64,000 nt of DNA from CAVQFB01 sp963711675 (GTDB taxonomy: Bacteria; Acidobacteriota; Terriglobia; Terriglobales; Acidobacteriaceae). Position numbers and translations under genes: made by a program. Positions 1-9,372 of the stretch are shown piece after piece. The stretch's first letter is position 1, and each line of letters begins with the position of its first letter. The stretch covers positions 62,001 to 126,000 of the forward strand of contig CAVQFB010000011.1 of the NCBI GenBank assembly GCA_963711675.1, read 5' to 3'. The notes under the pieces are model-generated. The model searched no databases and was not told the origin of the DNA. It saw only the letters and a program-made list of their open reading frames with translations.

Positions 1-1
1 C

Positions 2-784
2 GGCGTGCGCCTCTATCAGGAGGGCGTGAAGGTGGTCGCCATTCCCAAGACCATGGACAATGACGTTCCCGGCACCGACTACTGCATCGGCTTCAGCACC
101 TGTGTGACGCGCACCATTTCCATGACCAACAGCCTGCGCACCAGTGCTGGCTCCCACGAGCGCTTCATGGTCCTTGAGGTCTTCGGCCGCTATGCCGGAT
201 TCACCGCCATGCTGCCCACCATGGCCGGAGCCGCAAACCGTTGCGTAATCCCGGAGCACAAATTCGATATCGAGCGGCTCACCGAGTTACTGGTCTCTGA
301 CCGCCAGAAAAATCCCAGCCACTATTCCGTTGTCCTGGTTTCGGAGGGAGCGATGTTCCAGGGCGGAGAAATGATCTTCGAGGCTGAAACCACCGATGCC
401 TTTGGACACAAGAAGCTAGGCGGCATCGGGGACCTGGTGTCCGAGAAACTCAAGGAGCTTTCTCCCAAATACAACAACGGCAAAACCATCGACGTCATCA
501 ACCAGAAGCTCGGGTACCTGGTCCGCTGCGGCGATCCCGATGCCATCGACTCCATCGTCCCGATGGCGTACGGGAACCTCGCCCTGGACCTGCTCCTCGG
601 TAAGATTCACGGACGACTTGTCGTCCTCAGGAATGGGCGTTACGACAATATGCCCATCGACACCGTTACCGCTTCGAAAAAAGTTGTTAACGTAAAAGAG
701 CAGTACAACATCGAGCGCCTGCGGCCGCACTACAAGAGCTTCGAAATGAAGCCGCTGTTCATCATGACCAGCGAGATGGGTTAA
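2..784 (+). CDS. 6-phosphofructokinase, C-terminal part (cut by window start)
   Basis: The open frame runs in from the left edge and ends at TAA, 782-784. The visible part has the catalytic-loop motif PKTMDNDVPGTD and the substrate-binding stretch GSHERFMVLEVFGRYAGF, both typical of phosphofructokinases, which phosphorylate fructose 6-phosphate in glycolysis. The lysine of PKT corresponds to the family position that is glycine in classical ATP enzymes such as E. coli PfkA. Lysine there is usual in pyrophosphate-dependent enzymes and in an atypical ATP-using clade. The second diagnostic position (GGD versus GDD) lies upstream of the window, so the phosphoryl donor cannot be decided. Confidence 0.9.
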   Translation, partial: GVRLYQEGVKVVAIPKTMDNDVPGTDYCIGFSTCVTRTISMTNSLRTSAGSHERFMVLEVFGRYAGFTAMLPTMAGAANRCVIPEHKFDIERLTELLVSDRQKNPSHYSVVLVSEGAMFQGGEMIFEAETTDAFGHKKLGGIGDLVSEKLKELSPKYNNGKTIDVINQKLGYLVRCGDPDAIDSIVPMAYGNLALDLLLGKIHGRLVVLRNGRYDNMPIDTVTASKKVVNVKEQYNIERLRPHYKSFEMKPLFIMTSEMG

Positions 785-858
785 CACCCAGCGCGCTGCC
801 AGACAACGAGGTATTTCTTCACGGCGACCTGACAGTGGTGGTGCAGCTTAAAGTCGTG

Positions 859-925
859 CTTCGTATCAGGGCACCGCTTTAGCGGTGCCGTTAAGACCGA
901 GGAGAGGCCGGCTTTAGCCGCTGAC
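859..925. repeat. Bipartite REP-like palindrome, copy A
   Basis: A perfect 8-bp stem GGCACCGC/GCGGTGCC around a TTTA loop (about 869-888) follows the lead-in CGTATCAG. A second, weaker hairpin GCCGGCTTTAGCCGCTG follows about 20 bp later. The same order, with compensatory stem changes, occurs at 60931-61000, and part of it at 55890-55946. The rest of the 785-1173 gap shows no gene I can support. Confidence 0.7.
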
Positions 926-1173
926 CGTTTCGGGCATGTCTCCGGCCAATACTTCGCATTGAGCGACGCGTCCTCATGCGATCGTTTCGCCAAAGTCCGC
1001 ACTACCGACCGTGACGCCTTGGTAGTGTCTGAAACATCAAGACACCATCGACGCCTTTCATTGACTTGGCCTCGCATCCCGCCTAGTATGACTCGCTCGT
1101 GATCTGCTTGATAGAGACCATCTATCGAGGTCGGATCGTAATCCGCTACAAGGCGCAACACCAACTTTCCAAA

Positions 1174-2283
1174 ATGACTCCACGAAAACTCGACCGCCGC
1201 CAGTTTGTGCAAGGGATTGGAACACTCGGAGCATTAACCGCTGTGGGCGAAACGGCTCTCCCCACCTTCGCTGCGCCTCCTTCGGTTCGCTGGCCCAAGC
1301 TAGTCGGCAGTCCTGTCCTCGACAGTCTTCATCCTGTCATCGAGCACTCCCGCGATGTGCACACGCACATCGAAAAAATCCAGGAAGTTGCTGGCTGGAT
1401 GGCGTACGAAGAGCTCCCCATGCCGGAATACGCAATCCCTCTCGGCGCGGGTGACGGCAAGCCTGACGAGATCATCGATTTCATTCTTACCGCCGACGCC
1501 GTCGACACGGCGTTCACCGACTTCACCACCCACGAGAAATTTCAGGTCGATTACGCCGGGCGCCACTGGTCCGACTCTGACGCGCTCTTCGCTTGCATGA
1601 AGCGGGCCATGGACAATGGCACTCCGATGCTCGACGGCAAATTCCTTGCGCGGGTTACCCGGCCGGAGCTGGAACGCATCTTCGCAGGCAACATCCAGAT
1701 GCCCATGCTCGACGAGAAGATGGAAGTCTTCCATCAGGTAGGCTCGGTACTCGCCGAAAAATACGATGGCCGCTTTCACAACTTCGTGAAGTCCTGCTCG
1801 CCTCGCCTCTATGACAACGGCAACGGCCTCGTCGACCGCATGGTCAAGGAATTTCCCCGCTTCAACGACGTCAGCGACTACGACGGCCACGCCATCAAGA
1901 TCTACAAGCTCCCGCAACTAGGCCTCTGGTTGACCTACGCCAGTCTGCGCAAAACCGGACAGTTCCGCCTCGACGATGTCGACAAGATGACCGCTTTTGC
2001 CGACTACATCGTCCCCGTCGCTCTGCGCCTGCTCGGCATCACCAGCTATTCACCTGAACTCGAGCACGCCATCAACACCCACCAGATGATTCCCCGCGAC
2101 GGCCGTTGGGAGGTCGAGATTCGCGCTCACTGCGTTTACGCCACGGCGCTACTCTGCGAAGAGATCAACAACATCCGGCCGAAAGATATGCAGATCATCA
2201 TTCCGCAAATAGACGCGCGCCTCTGGGTGCCTTACCACACCACAACGTGGCCGCATCATTTGACGAAGACGATTATGTATTAA
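1174..2283 (+). CDS. Queuosine-salvage (Qng1/DUF2419-like) hydrolase with Tat-like signal
   Basis: The product is 369 aa. The body resembles the queuosine salvage family (Qng1, formerly DUF2419), which releases queuine from queuosine 5'-phosphate. Supporting segments are HIEKIQEVAGWMAYEELPMP near the N-terminus, FADYIVPVALRLLGI followed by YSPELEHAI, and EVEIRAHCVYATALL near the C-terminus. The start at 1174 is chosen because the residues after it, MTPRKLDRRQFVQGIGTLG, form a twin-arginine (RRxF) n-region with a hydrophobic h-region and a cleavage-like ATLPTF/AAPP end region. A longer in-frame start at 1099 exists but adds no family sequence. Known members are cytoplasmic, so an export signal is unusual. 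The gene ends 19 bp before the next gene and may be cotranscribed with it. Confidence 0.75.
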   Translation: MTPRKLDRRQFVQGIGTLGALTAVGETALPTFAAPPSVRWPKLVGSPVLDSLHPVIEHSRDVHTHIEKIQEVAGWMAYEELPMPEYAIPLGAGDGKPDEIIDFILTADAVDTAFTDFTTHEKFQVDYAGRHWSDSDALFACMKRAMDNGTPMLDGKFLARVTRPELERIFAGNIQMPMLDEKMEVFHQVGSVLAEKYDGRFHNFVKSCSPRLYDNGNGLVDRMVKEFPRFNDVSDYDGHAIKIYKLPQLGLWLTYASLRKTGQFRLDDVDKMTAFADYIVPVALRLLGITSYSPELEHAINTHQMIPRDGRWEVEIRAHCVYATALLCEEINNIRPKDMQIIIPQIDARLWVPYHTTTWPHHLTKTIMY

Positions 2284-2302
2284 GGATCAGCAGGGACCAC
2301 TG

Positions 2303-2989
2303 ATGAGGCCGACTCTCCTTGTTTTCACGCTAATCCTGTCCGCCATCTTCTGCGGCGCGTCGGACGTCAGCTCGCAAACGGTCCGCTGTGACGGTTCCAA
2401 ATATCAATATGCGCTTTTCTCCCCGGCACAAAAGCAGGCGCTTCCAGCGATCTTGCTTCTACATGGGGCCGGCGATCACGCCTCCGATTTCCTCGCGGCC
2501 TGGAGGTCCTTTGCCCGTAAGCAGCAAATTGTCCTGATTGCACCTGAGCTCCCGCGTGATCCCGAATTCGAAGCCGCAGCACCCAAGGTATTTCGCTGTG
2601 TTGTGGATGATGCCAAGAACCGGACCGCCATCGATCCTCGCCGCCTATATGTCTTCGGAAACTCGATGGGCGGGTATTTGGCCTACGCCGCCGCCATGTT
2701 TGATTCGGAGTATTTCGCCGCAGTAGCGGTTCACGCCATGGGAATCGCCAAGGAATACGCCTCGATTGTGGATCGCGCCAAACGCCAGACGCCCATCGCT
2801 ATCTACATCGGCGACCGCGACCAGTTCGTCCCCATCGCCCGAGTTCGCCAGACACGAGACCTCTTGACCAAGGCAGGGTTCCCAGTCCACTATCTCGAGC
2901 TGAAAGGCCACGATCATAACTACTACGCTCTGTCTGACCAGATCAACGCCGACGCATGGACGTTTCTAAGCGACCAGCTGCTGCCATAG
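2303..2989 (+). CDS. Secreted alpha/beta-hydrolase (dienelactone hydrolase / PHB-depolymerase-like)
   Basis: This 228-aa protein starts with a Sec-type signal peptide (about residues 1-25, MRPTLLVFTLILSAIFCGAS). It then shows an oxyanion-hole motif LLHGAG, a nucleophile elbow GNSMGG (Ser near residue 121), an acid-bearing YIGDRDQFVP segment and a C-terminal GHDHNYY histidine. These together form the Ser-Asp-His triad of alpha/beta hydrolases. The closest architecture is that of small periplasmic esterases annotated as dienelactone hydrolase or LpqC/PhaZ-like depolymerase. The substrate is unknown. It lies 19 bp after the queuosine-salvage-like gene. Confidence 0.8.
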   Translation: MRPTLLVFTLILSAIFCGASDVSSQTVRCDGSKYQYALFSPAQKQALPAILLLHGAGDHASDFLAAWRSFARKQQIVLIAPELPRDPEFEAAAPKVFRCVVDDAKNRTAIDPRRLYVFGNSMGGYLAYAAAMFDSEYFAAVAVHAMGIAKEYASIVDRAKRQTPIAIYIGDRDQFVPIARVRQTRDLLTKAGFPVHYLELKGHDHNYYALSDQINADAWTFLSDQLLP

Positions 2990-3095
2990 CTCTGAATGTA
3001 AAAACTGACCCCGGAAATGGCGCTGTGAGAGAGCATGGCTCAGTCATGCCGCCCAAGTTGAGACCAACGGCTAACAGTGAACGGTCAATAACTCT

Positions 3096-4835
3096 TCATC
3101 TCACCCTCAGCGCAAAGGAAAAAACCGGATCAATATCCACCGGAATTCCGGCGGTCACCTTAAGCGCCGACTTCAACTCCTCCGGCATCGTTCCATACTT
3201 CTTGAACCAGTTCTCCGCCCGCGCCCGATCGCCCGTCGCCTCAATTTGCAGCAATTCTTTCGCAAGATCGGCAAACGCATCGGGCACCTTCACGAAGTCA
3301 ATCGCATATCGACCCGAAGTCTCGCGCTTGATCGCGCCCCGCTCCGAAAGATAGTTGAACTCCATGATCTCCGCCTGTCCATGCGCCTCGGCCACCCCGA
3401 AGCGGACCGTGCGAAAAATCCCCGCGATGTGCGACGCGTAGTAATCCTCAAGCTTGCCCTTCGGCAACGCCCCGTGATCCACCAGCCACTTCAATGCATA
3501 CATCCCAACCACGTCGGCCTTGGCCTCTTCCAGGGCGCTGAACATCGGCCCGATGGCCTCGCGAATGCTCACCTTGCCCGCATCCGTCCTTGCAAAGGCA
3601 GGCCCCAGCCCGTGGCTGATCTCATGCATGATCGTGCCCAACAAGTATCCTTCCCCCGAAGCCTTCGCAGCTTGTTCCGGACGCATCATCACGCGTGCCA
3701 CCGGAAGGATCACCTCGTTGACCCGCGCGTCCATGAAGTTCTTGAAGAAGATCTTCTTTGTCCCTTTCTGCTCATGAATCCGGGGATCGTTGGGCAAGTT
3801 GTCCGCGACCGCCTGGTAACCATGCGTCATATCTCCGCTGCGAAAAGGCGCATCCATTACCTCCAGCGGAGTCTCCTGCCCCTGTTTCGACGGCCGGTCT
3901 TCCGCCGCCAGCGGCAGCGCATCCTGGATCTGCGGCACGTATTTCTGGAACATCTCCAGCTTCTTGCTCTCTGCTTCGTTGCGAACCAGCACCGCCGCCC
4001 CATACGATCCCTTCACCCCCATCAGATCGTCCGTGTAGGTTTCATACGGCGCGAAGATGATGTCGAACTTCGGATTCTTCAGCTCCATCCATGCCAGGTC
4101 ACTCGCAAAGTAGTCGTCACTCAAGAGTGCGTCCGCGCGCAAACGCAGAAACTTTGCGAATGCCGCATCGTCGCTAAGATCCGCCGCTTCGCGCAGCGAC
4201 TTGGCTGCCGACTCCAGAAATTGCCGGTAAGCAATGTGATACGGCAGCCCTTCCAGTTGACTCCCGTGCCACCGTACCACCGTCGTCGTGCTGTAAATCT
4301 CGGCTTTCTTCTCGGGATGCTCCTTCACATACTGCTCAATCTGCTCTCGCGTCAGCCCCTGCGGATAGAAACCGTGCCCTGGTGGCATGGGATCGGTTCC
4401 CACAAAAGGTCTGTTCTCCTCCAGCAGATCGAATCTCGACGCATTGATCCACAGATACCGCCGCAGCATCACATCCCGCTCACTCTTGCTCCCCTCAAGC
4501 GACTGGTACAGCGTCAGTCCGTCCGGATCGCTCTGCCGCCAGAAAATGTCCTCGAGTGAATGGCAGGCTTCCACCAGCTTGTCTACCATCTTCCGTTCGC
4601 GAACACTTAATTTTGCGGACCGGAACGGCATCCGCACCCGCTTGAACTTGGCCACCCGCTCCGCCAGATCAGGCGCGACCTTCAAATCTGCGGATTCCGC
4701 GCCCCTGGCGGCCGAGCCGGTCATGAATTCTGCTTTCTTTTTCGCGATCTTGGATGGTTGATTTGTCTGAGCTGAACTGGTTGTAACCATGAGAAGAATG
4801 AGTGGAACCCAAATCCCCAAGCCTGAAATTCTCAT
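3096..4835 (-). CDS. Zinc metallopeptidase related to family M49 (dipeptidyl peptidase III)
   Basis: The product is 579 aa when started at the ATG at 4835, which gives a clear signal peptide (MRISGLGIWVPLILLMVTTSSAQ). An in-frame start 57 bp upstream would bury that signal and was not chosen. The catalytic region has HEISHGLGP, where HExxH binds zinc, and about 50 residues later EEAKADVVGMYAL, supplying the third ligand in the manner of the EExRAE motif of M49. Classical DPP III has the longer HELLGH motif, so this is a divergent bacterial branch often annotated only as a Zn-dependent hydrolase. It probably acts in the periplasm. It converges on the hydrolase gene at 2989. Confidence 0.75.
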   Translation of the reverse strand: MRISGLGIWVPLILLMVTTSSAQTNQPSKIAKKKAEFMTGSAARGAESADLKVAPDLAERVAKFKRVRMPFRSAKLSVRERKMVDKLVEACHSLEDIFWRQSDPDGLTLYQSLEGSKSERDVMLRRYLWINASRFDLLEENRPFVGTDPMPPGHGFYPQGLTREQIEQYVKEHPEKKAEIYSTTTVVRWHGSQLEGLPYHIAYRQFLESAAKSLREAADLSDDAAFAKFLRLRADALLSDDYFASDLAWMELKNPKFDIIFAPYETYTDDLMGVKGSYGAAVLVRNEAESKKLEMFQKYVPQIQDALPLAAEDRPSKQGQETPLEVMDAPFRSGDMTHGYQAVADNLPNDPRIHEQKGTKKIFFKNFMDARVNEVILPVARVMMRPEQAAKASGEGYLLGTIMHEISHGLGPAFARTDAGKVSIREAIGPMFSALEEAKADVVGMYALKWLVDHGALPKGKLEDYYASHIAGIFRTVRFGVAEAHGQAEIMEFNYLSERGAIKRETSGRYAIDFVKVPDAFADLAKELLQIEATGDRARAENWFKKYGTMPEELKSALKVTAGIPVDIDPVFSFALRVR

Positions 4836-4922
4836 TTCAAAAATTCTAACAGACCCATTCCTGCGCCGATCACTCGCTTCCCAATCCCGCAACCCGCGCC
4901 GGCCACGCTATCATGTTCGGGC

Positions 4923-5636
4923 ATGCTCACTCCCAGTCAAAACAACGGCGCTCAGACGCTGCTCATCGACGCCGATGACACGCTCTGGGAAAATAACATT
5001 TACTTCGAACGCGCCATCGCGCGCTTTATCTCTTTCCTCAACCATCACGAATACTCACCCGAGCAGGTAAAAGAAATCCTGACCGACGTCGAGCGCGAGA
5101 GCATCGTCCAGCACGGTTACGGTTTGCACAGCTTCGCCCATTCTCTGGTCGAGACCTTCGAGAAGCTCGCTGTCGACCCCATCACTCCCGAACTCCACAA
5201 GACTATCAACAGTTTCGCTCACGAGATTGCCGACCATCCCGTCGAACTGATCTCTGGCGTCCCTGAAACGCTGCAGTACCTCTCGCAGCGCCACCACCTC
5301 ATCATCGTCACCAAGGGCGCCTTCGCCGAGCAGTCCGGCAAGGTCGAACGCTCCGGCCTCAAGGACTATTTTTCCGCAGTCGAGATTGTTGCCGAAAAAG
5401 ATACATCCACCTATCTCTCGGTCATATCCAAATATGCCTTGCCGATCGGCTCCACGTGGATGGTCGGCAACAGCCCCAAGTCGGATATCAATCCGGCGCT
5501 CGCCGTCGGCCTCAATGCGGTCTTCGTGCCTCACGATCAGACCTGGATCCTCGAGCACGATGAAATCGCCGTCGCCGAGCCTCCCGCGCGCCTTCTCGTC
5601 GTCGAGAAATTCGCCGACCTCGCCAAGCACTTCTAG
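4923..5636 (+). CDS. HAD-family hydrolase
   Basis: This 237-aa protein carries all haloacid dehalogenase superfamily motifs. Motif I is LLIDADDTLW (nucleophile Asp near residue 16), motif II is the threonine in IIVTKG, motif III is the lysine in SGKVERSG, and motif IV is MVGNSPKSDINPA. The helical cap between motifs I and II fits a small-molecule phosphatase, but the substrate cannot be read from the sequence. It is divergent from the metallopeptidase, so 4836-4922 must hold both promoters. No signal peptide is seen, so it is likely cytoplasmic. Confidence 0.85.
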   Translation: MLTPSQNNGAQTLLIDADDTLWENNIYFERAIARFISFLNHHEYSPEQVKEILTDVERESIVQHGYGLHSFAHSLVETFEKLAVDPITPELHKTINSFAHEIADHPVELISGVPETLQYLSQRHHLIIVTKGAFAEQSGKVERSGLKDYFSAVEIVAEKDTSTYLSVISKYALPIGSTWMVGNSPKSDINPALAVGLNAVFVPHDQTWILEHDEIAVAEPPARLLVVEKFADLAKHF

Positions 5637-5716
5637 TTTGCGGTCTTCCTCAACTTTCGCTTCAATTTCCGGCACCAAACTAACTAACAGACTAACCTCT
5701 TCCTCATTTTCTATGC

Positions 5717-7012
5717 GTGTTACTCTCAATCTGCTCTGGTTTCCTCGCACCACAATTAGTGGCGGTGCAGAGAACCAATCTACGAAGGCTTTTGCGCACA
5801 GTGGAGGCGCTCGCCGACCTCGGCCCTGAACTCACGGCCGAGCGCGAGTTCCCCGAAACTGCGCGCCGCATGCTTTCCACGTTGGTGGAAGCTGCCGGAG
5901 CTCGCGAAGGCGCGCTCTTCACGTTCAGCGACAAGCCTTCTCTCCTCACCTCGATCGCCTCTCAGGGCTTCACCATGCTGCCTGACCCGGCGGTGATTCC
6001 CCTCTTGCCCAAGCACGTACACGCGCTCACGGCGGCACGCAAGCCGATCGTGCTCAATCCCACGACCTACGACGTCTTCCTCAGCTCCAACGGCAACGTT
6101 GCCCCGGAGCTCTTCAAATGCGTGGCGCCGTTGAAAGTGGGAAGCAAGCTGGTGGGTGTCGTCGCGCTTGGCCGTCGTGACGGCGATTCTCTCTACGACG
6201 ATGACGAACTCGACGCGCTCACTCTGCTCGATACCTACGTCGCTCTCGCCGTGCAGAATCATGCGCTCAATCAGACCCTGGCCCAACGCGTATCTGAAAA
6301 TCTTCGCCTCATGGCGTCCCTGCACGGTTTCTACGACAACGCGCTAGAAGCTTTTGCCGCTGCGATTGACGTGAAACACGTCAACATTCATGGTCATTCC
6401 ATTCGCGTGGGACGGTATGCCGCCGCGATGGGCGAAGCCATGGGCATGGAAGCCGGAGAGGTCGGCGCTCTGCGCTCCGCCGGCTACTTGCACGACATCG
6501 GCAAAGTCGCGGTCGATAAACGTCTGTTTGGAAAACCTGGGGCGCTCGATCCTGAAGAATTTCGCGAAATGGCCGATCACACCACCGTCGGTCACCAGAT
6601 CGTAAGCGGCGTGCAGTTCCCGTGGCCCCGCATTCCAGAGATCGTGCGCTGGCACCACGAACGCTCTGACGGCTCAGGTTATCCGGACGGGCTCGCCGTC
6701 GACGATGTGCCCACTCCGGTCCGCATCGTCGCCCTGGCTGACACGTTTGACGCCATGACCAGCGAGCGCCCCTATCGCGAATCGATGTCGGTAGGCGGAG
6801 CCCTTAGCGAACTGGTCCGCCTGGCTCCTCAGAAGTTCGATCCGAATGTGGTGCAGGCGCTATTGATTCAGGTTCGCCGCGATGCGGTCGGTAGCAATCG
6901 CACTCGCTTTCTGGATGAACACATGGCCCTCAGCATCGCGCCTGGCGACATCGACCACCTCGCCGCCACGCTCCAGCACAAGCTGAGCCACAACCGCATG
7001 TACCTGACCTAG
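5717..7012 (+). CDS. GAF / HD-GYP domain protein (probable cyclic-di-GMP phosphodiesterase)
   Basis: The product is up to 431 aa. Residues about 25-185 look like a GAF sensor domain (ARREGALF-type start, APLKVGSKLVGVVALGRR core, then a long helix). Residues about 205-400 form an HD-GYP domain with HDIGK at 259-263 and HHERSDGSGYP at 313-323, so the metal ligands and the GYP signature are intact. Known HD-GYP enzymes hydrolyse cyclic di-GMP. With the GGDEF cyclase at 10945-12135, the region encodes both synthesis and breakdown. The start is uncertain: GTG at 5717 and GTG at 5765 are both possible and neither has a convincing ribosome-binding site. Confidence 0.85.
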   Translation: MLLSICSGFLAPQLVAVQRTNLRRLLRTVEALADLGPELTAEREFPETARRMLSTLVEAAGAREGALFTFSDKPSLLTSIASQGFTMLPDPAVIPLLPKHVHALTAARKPIVLNPTTYDVFLSSNGNVAPELFKCVAPLKVGSKLVGVVALGRRDGDSLYDDDELDALTLLDTYVALAVQNHALNQTLAQRVSENLRLMASLHGFYDNALEAFAAAIDVKHVNIHGHSIRVGRYAAAMGEAMGMEAGEVGALRSAGYLHDIGKVAVDKRLFGKPGALDPEEFREMADHTTVGHQIVSGVQFPWPRIPEIVRWHHERSDGSGYPDGLAVDDVPTPVRIVALADTFDAMTSERPYRESMSVGGALSELVRLAPQKFDPNVVQALLIQVRRDAVGSNRTRFLDEHMALSIAPGDIDHLAATLQHKLSHNRMYLT

Positions 7013-7075
7013 TCGCCGGGGTAACACCGTTGCCATTCGCGCCAGCCTACATCACGGCTGGCTTCTTCAGAGCTT

Positions 7076-7150
7076 GTCATCCTGAGCAAAAGCGAAAGCC
7101 TGCCCTGAGCGAACCCGAGCATCAGCGAGGGAAGTCGAACGGGGACCTGC
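7076..7150. repeat. Dispersed 'GTCATCCTGAG' repeat
   Basis: The sequence starts GTCATCCTGAGC and ends GAAGTCGAACGGGGACCTG. A similar arrangement occurs at 34519-34610, a shorter version at 27014-27061 and an inverted one at 10850-10912. It can encode spurious peptides but shows no gene-like signal. It occupies much of the 7013-7325 gap; nothing else is recognised there. Confidence 0.55.
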
Positions 7151-7325
7151 TTTTTGTGGAACAGTACCCTTTCGGACCGCGTGTTGCCGTCGAAGTCGGC
7201 GTTTTTCCAATACTTTAGCCGGTACCTTATCCCTTACTTCCGTAAGTCCACTTGCCAGCAACTTTTCCTCTATCGTGGGTTCATAATCTAGAGGACTCGC
7301 CGCCAGTCCCACGGGGAAAGCCATC

Positions 7326-9365
7326 ATGCGTTTCGGGCCGCGTAAAATCACTGCCCTTGCCCTCTTCGTCGCGCTTGGACTCTTCGCCTCGGTGCAATTC
7401 GCTTCCGGCCGCAAGAAAGACAAAGCCAATCCCGCCGAAGCTCAAATGGATGACCAGAAGCGCGCGGTGCATGTTCTAAACCGCCTCACCTTCGGCCCTC
7501 GCCCAGGCGACGTGCAACGCGTGATGAGTATCGGCGTCGACAAATGGATCGACCTGCAACTCCAGCCTGAAAAACTCGATGACAGCGCGCTCGACGCCCG
7601 CCTGGCTCCGTTTCGCACGCTGCGCATGGATACAAAGGAGATCGTGCAGAACTTTCCTCCTCCGGAGGTCATCCGGCAGGTCATGAACGGCAAGCAGTCG
7701 CTGCCCTCCGACCCCACCAAGCGCGCCATCTACCAGGCACAGATTGAGCGATTGGAGGAACAGGAACAGCGCAAGCAGGATGCGGCCAGCCCACCGCCCG
7801 CCCCTGCTGCAACCGGCGCCGGTGATCCTTCTGCCGATACGGCCGGCGCGAAGAACCCCGCCAACGACGACGAAATGGCCCGTCGCCGCGAAGATCGCAT
7901 GTACGCCGAGCTGGCAGGAGACAAGCTTCTCGACGCACCTCCCGATCAACGCATGAAAGAGATTCTCAAGATGTCGCCGGGGGAGCAGCGCATGCTGACC
8001 TCTTCTCTGAAGGGCCCGAAAGCCGATGAGTTCACGGAAGGCATGAGCCCGAAACAGAAGGAAACGCTCATGTCTCTGAATAATCCTCAACGGGTCGTGG
8101 GCGACGAGCTTATGCAAGCCAAGGTGCTGCGGGCCGTCTACAGCGAGCGCCAGCTGGACGAAGTGATGACCGACTTCTGGTTCAATCACTTCAATGTCTT
8201 CATCGGCAAAGGGCCCGACCGCTATCTCATCACCAGCTATGAGCGCGACGTCATCCGCCCCCACGTGCTTGGCAAGTTCGAAGATCTGCTCGTCGCCACC
8301 GCCAAGAGCCCCGCCATGCTGTTCTATCTCGATAACTGGATGAGCGTGGGCCCAAACTCCGATGTCGCGCGCGGCATTCCGCCGCACCCCGTGCGTCCGC
8401 GTCGTTATCCCTACCCTCCGCCTCGACCCCAGGCGGCAAAAGGCCAGCGCCCCAGCGGCCTGAATGAAAACTATGGCCGTGAGCTGATGGAACTGCACAC
8501 GCTCGGCGTGAACGGCGGCTACACGCAGAAAGATGTCACCGAGGTCGCTCGCGTGTTCACAGGGTGGACGATCGAACGGCCCCGGCAAGGCGGAGGCTTC
8601 AAGTTCGAAGAGCGTATGCACGACCACGGTGACAAGACTGTTCTTGGCCACCGCATCAAGGACAACGGGGAAAAGGAAGGGCGTGACGTCCTTCACCTTC
8701 TCGCACATCATCCGTCCACCGCCAAGTTCGTCTGCACCAAGCTCGCTATGCGGTTCGTTTCCGATAATCCGCCGCCCGCACTGGTCGAACGCATGTCCCA
8801 GACATTCTTGAAAAAGGATGGTGACATTCGCGAAGTGTTGCGCACCATGTTCCGCTCGCCCGAATTCTGGGCTCCCGACGCCTATCGCGCCAAGGTGAAG
8901 ACGCCGCTCGAATTTGTGGCTTCATCAGTGCGAGCGACTGGAGCCGATGTGACCGATGCAACGCCCCTCGTCCGGCAGCTCAACAACATGGGCATGCCGC
9001 TATATGGCATGCAGCCGCCAACGGGCTATTCCATGAAGGCCGATGCCTGGGTGAACTCTTCGGCTTTGCTCGGTCGCATGAACTTTGCTCTGGCTCTCGC
9101 CAGCGGGAAGATGAAAGGCGTTGCGGTCGACACCGCGCGTGTTCTTGGAACCGACTCGTCGCCGACCGATTCGCAGCAAGTGCTGGCGGTCTTCGAGAAC
9201 TCGTTTCTCGGCGGAGACGTTTCCAGGCAAACTCATGACACGATAACCAAGCGGCTGGATGATCCGCAGGTGGCGCAACGAAAGCTCGACGATCCCGCCC
9301 GTCCGCCAAACGTGGGCGCGATCGCGGGGCTGATACTTGGCTCGCCCGAGTTTCAGCGTAGGTAG
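7326..9365 (+). CDS. DUF1800 domain secreted protein
   Basis: This 679-aa protein starts with a signal peptide (MRFGPRKITALALFVALGLFASVQF). It has DUF1800 hallmarks: HVLNRLTFGPRPGDVQRV near the N-terminus, DFWFNHFNVFIGKG in the middle, NENYGRELMELHTLGVNGGY and VARVFTGWT, then a C-terminal LILGSPEFQRR. A proline/alanine- and charge-rich insert at about residues 140-200 is likely disordered. DUF1800 proteins have no settled activity. In many bacteria they sit next to a DUF1501 protein, exactly as here, and the two probably act together outside the cytoplasm. Confidence 0.9.
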   Translation: MRFGPRKITALALFVALGLFASVQFASGRKKDKANPAEAQMDDQKRAVHVLNRLTFGPRPGDVQRVMSIGVDKWIDLQLQPEKLDDSALDARLAPFRTLRMDTKEIVQNFPPPEVIRQVMNGKQSLPSDPTKRAIYQAQIERLEEQEQRKQDAASPPPAPAATGAGDPSADTAGAKNPANDDEMARRREDRMYAELAGDKLLDAPPDQRMKEILKMSPGEQRMLTSSLKGPKADEFTEGMSPKQKETLMSLNNPQRVVGDELMQAKVLRAVYSERQLDEVMTDFWFNHFNVFIGKGPDRYLITSYERDVIRPHVLGKFEDLLVATAKSPAMLFYLDNWMSVGPNSDVARGIPPHPVRPRRYPYPPPRPQAAKGQRPSGLNENYGRELMELHTLGVNGGYTQKDVTEVARVFTGWTIERPRQGGGFKFEERMHDHGDKTVLGHRIKDNGEKEGRDVLHLLAHHPSTAKFVCTKLAMRFVSDNPPPALVERMSQTFLKKDGDIREVLRTMFRSPEFWAPDAYRAKVKTPLEFVASSVRATGADVTDATPLVRQLNNMGMPLYGMQPPTGYSMKADAWVNSSALLGRMNFALALASGKMKGVAVDTARVLGTDSSPTDSQQVLAVFENSFLGGDVSRQTHDTITKRLDDPQVAQRKLDDPARPPNVGAIAGLILGSPEFQRR

Positions 9366-9372
9366 GAACGGC

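Noticed and set aside
3246..4559. 437-codon plus-strand frame opposite the M49-like peptidase
   Set aside because: It is a shadow of the GC-rich minus-strand gene, lacks any family motif and has no ribosome-binding site.
7476..8711. 411-codon minus-strand frame opposite the DUF1800 gene
   Set aside because: The plus strand carries an intact recognised gene with signal peptide; the antisense frame has no recognisable domain.
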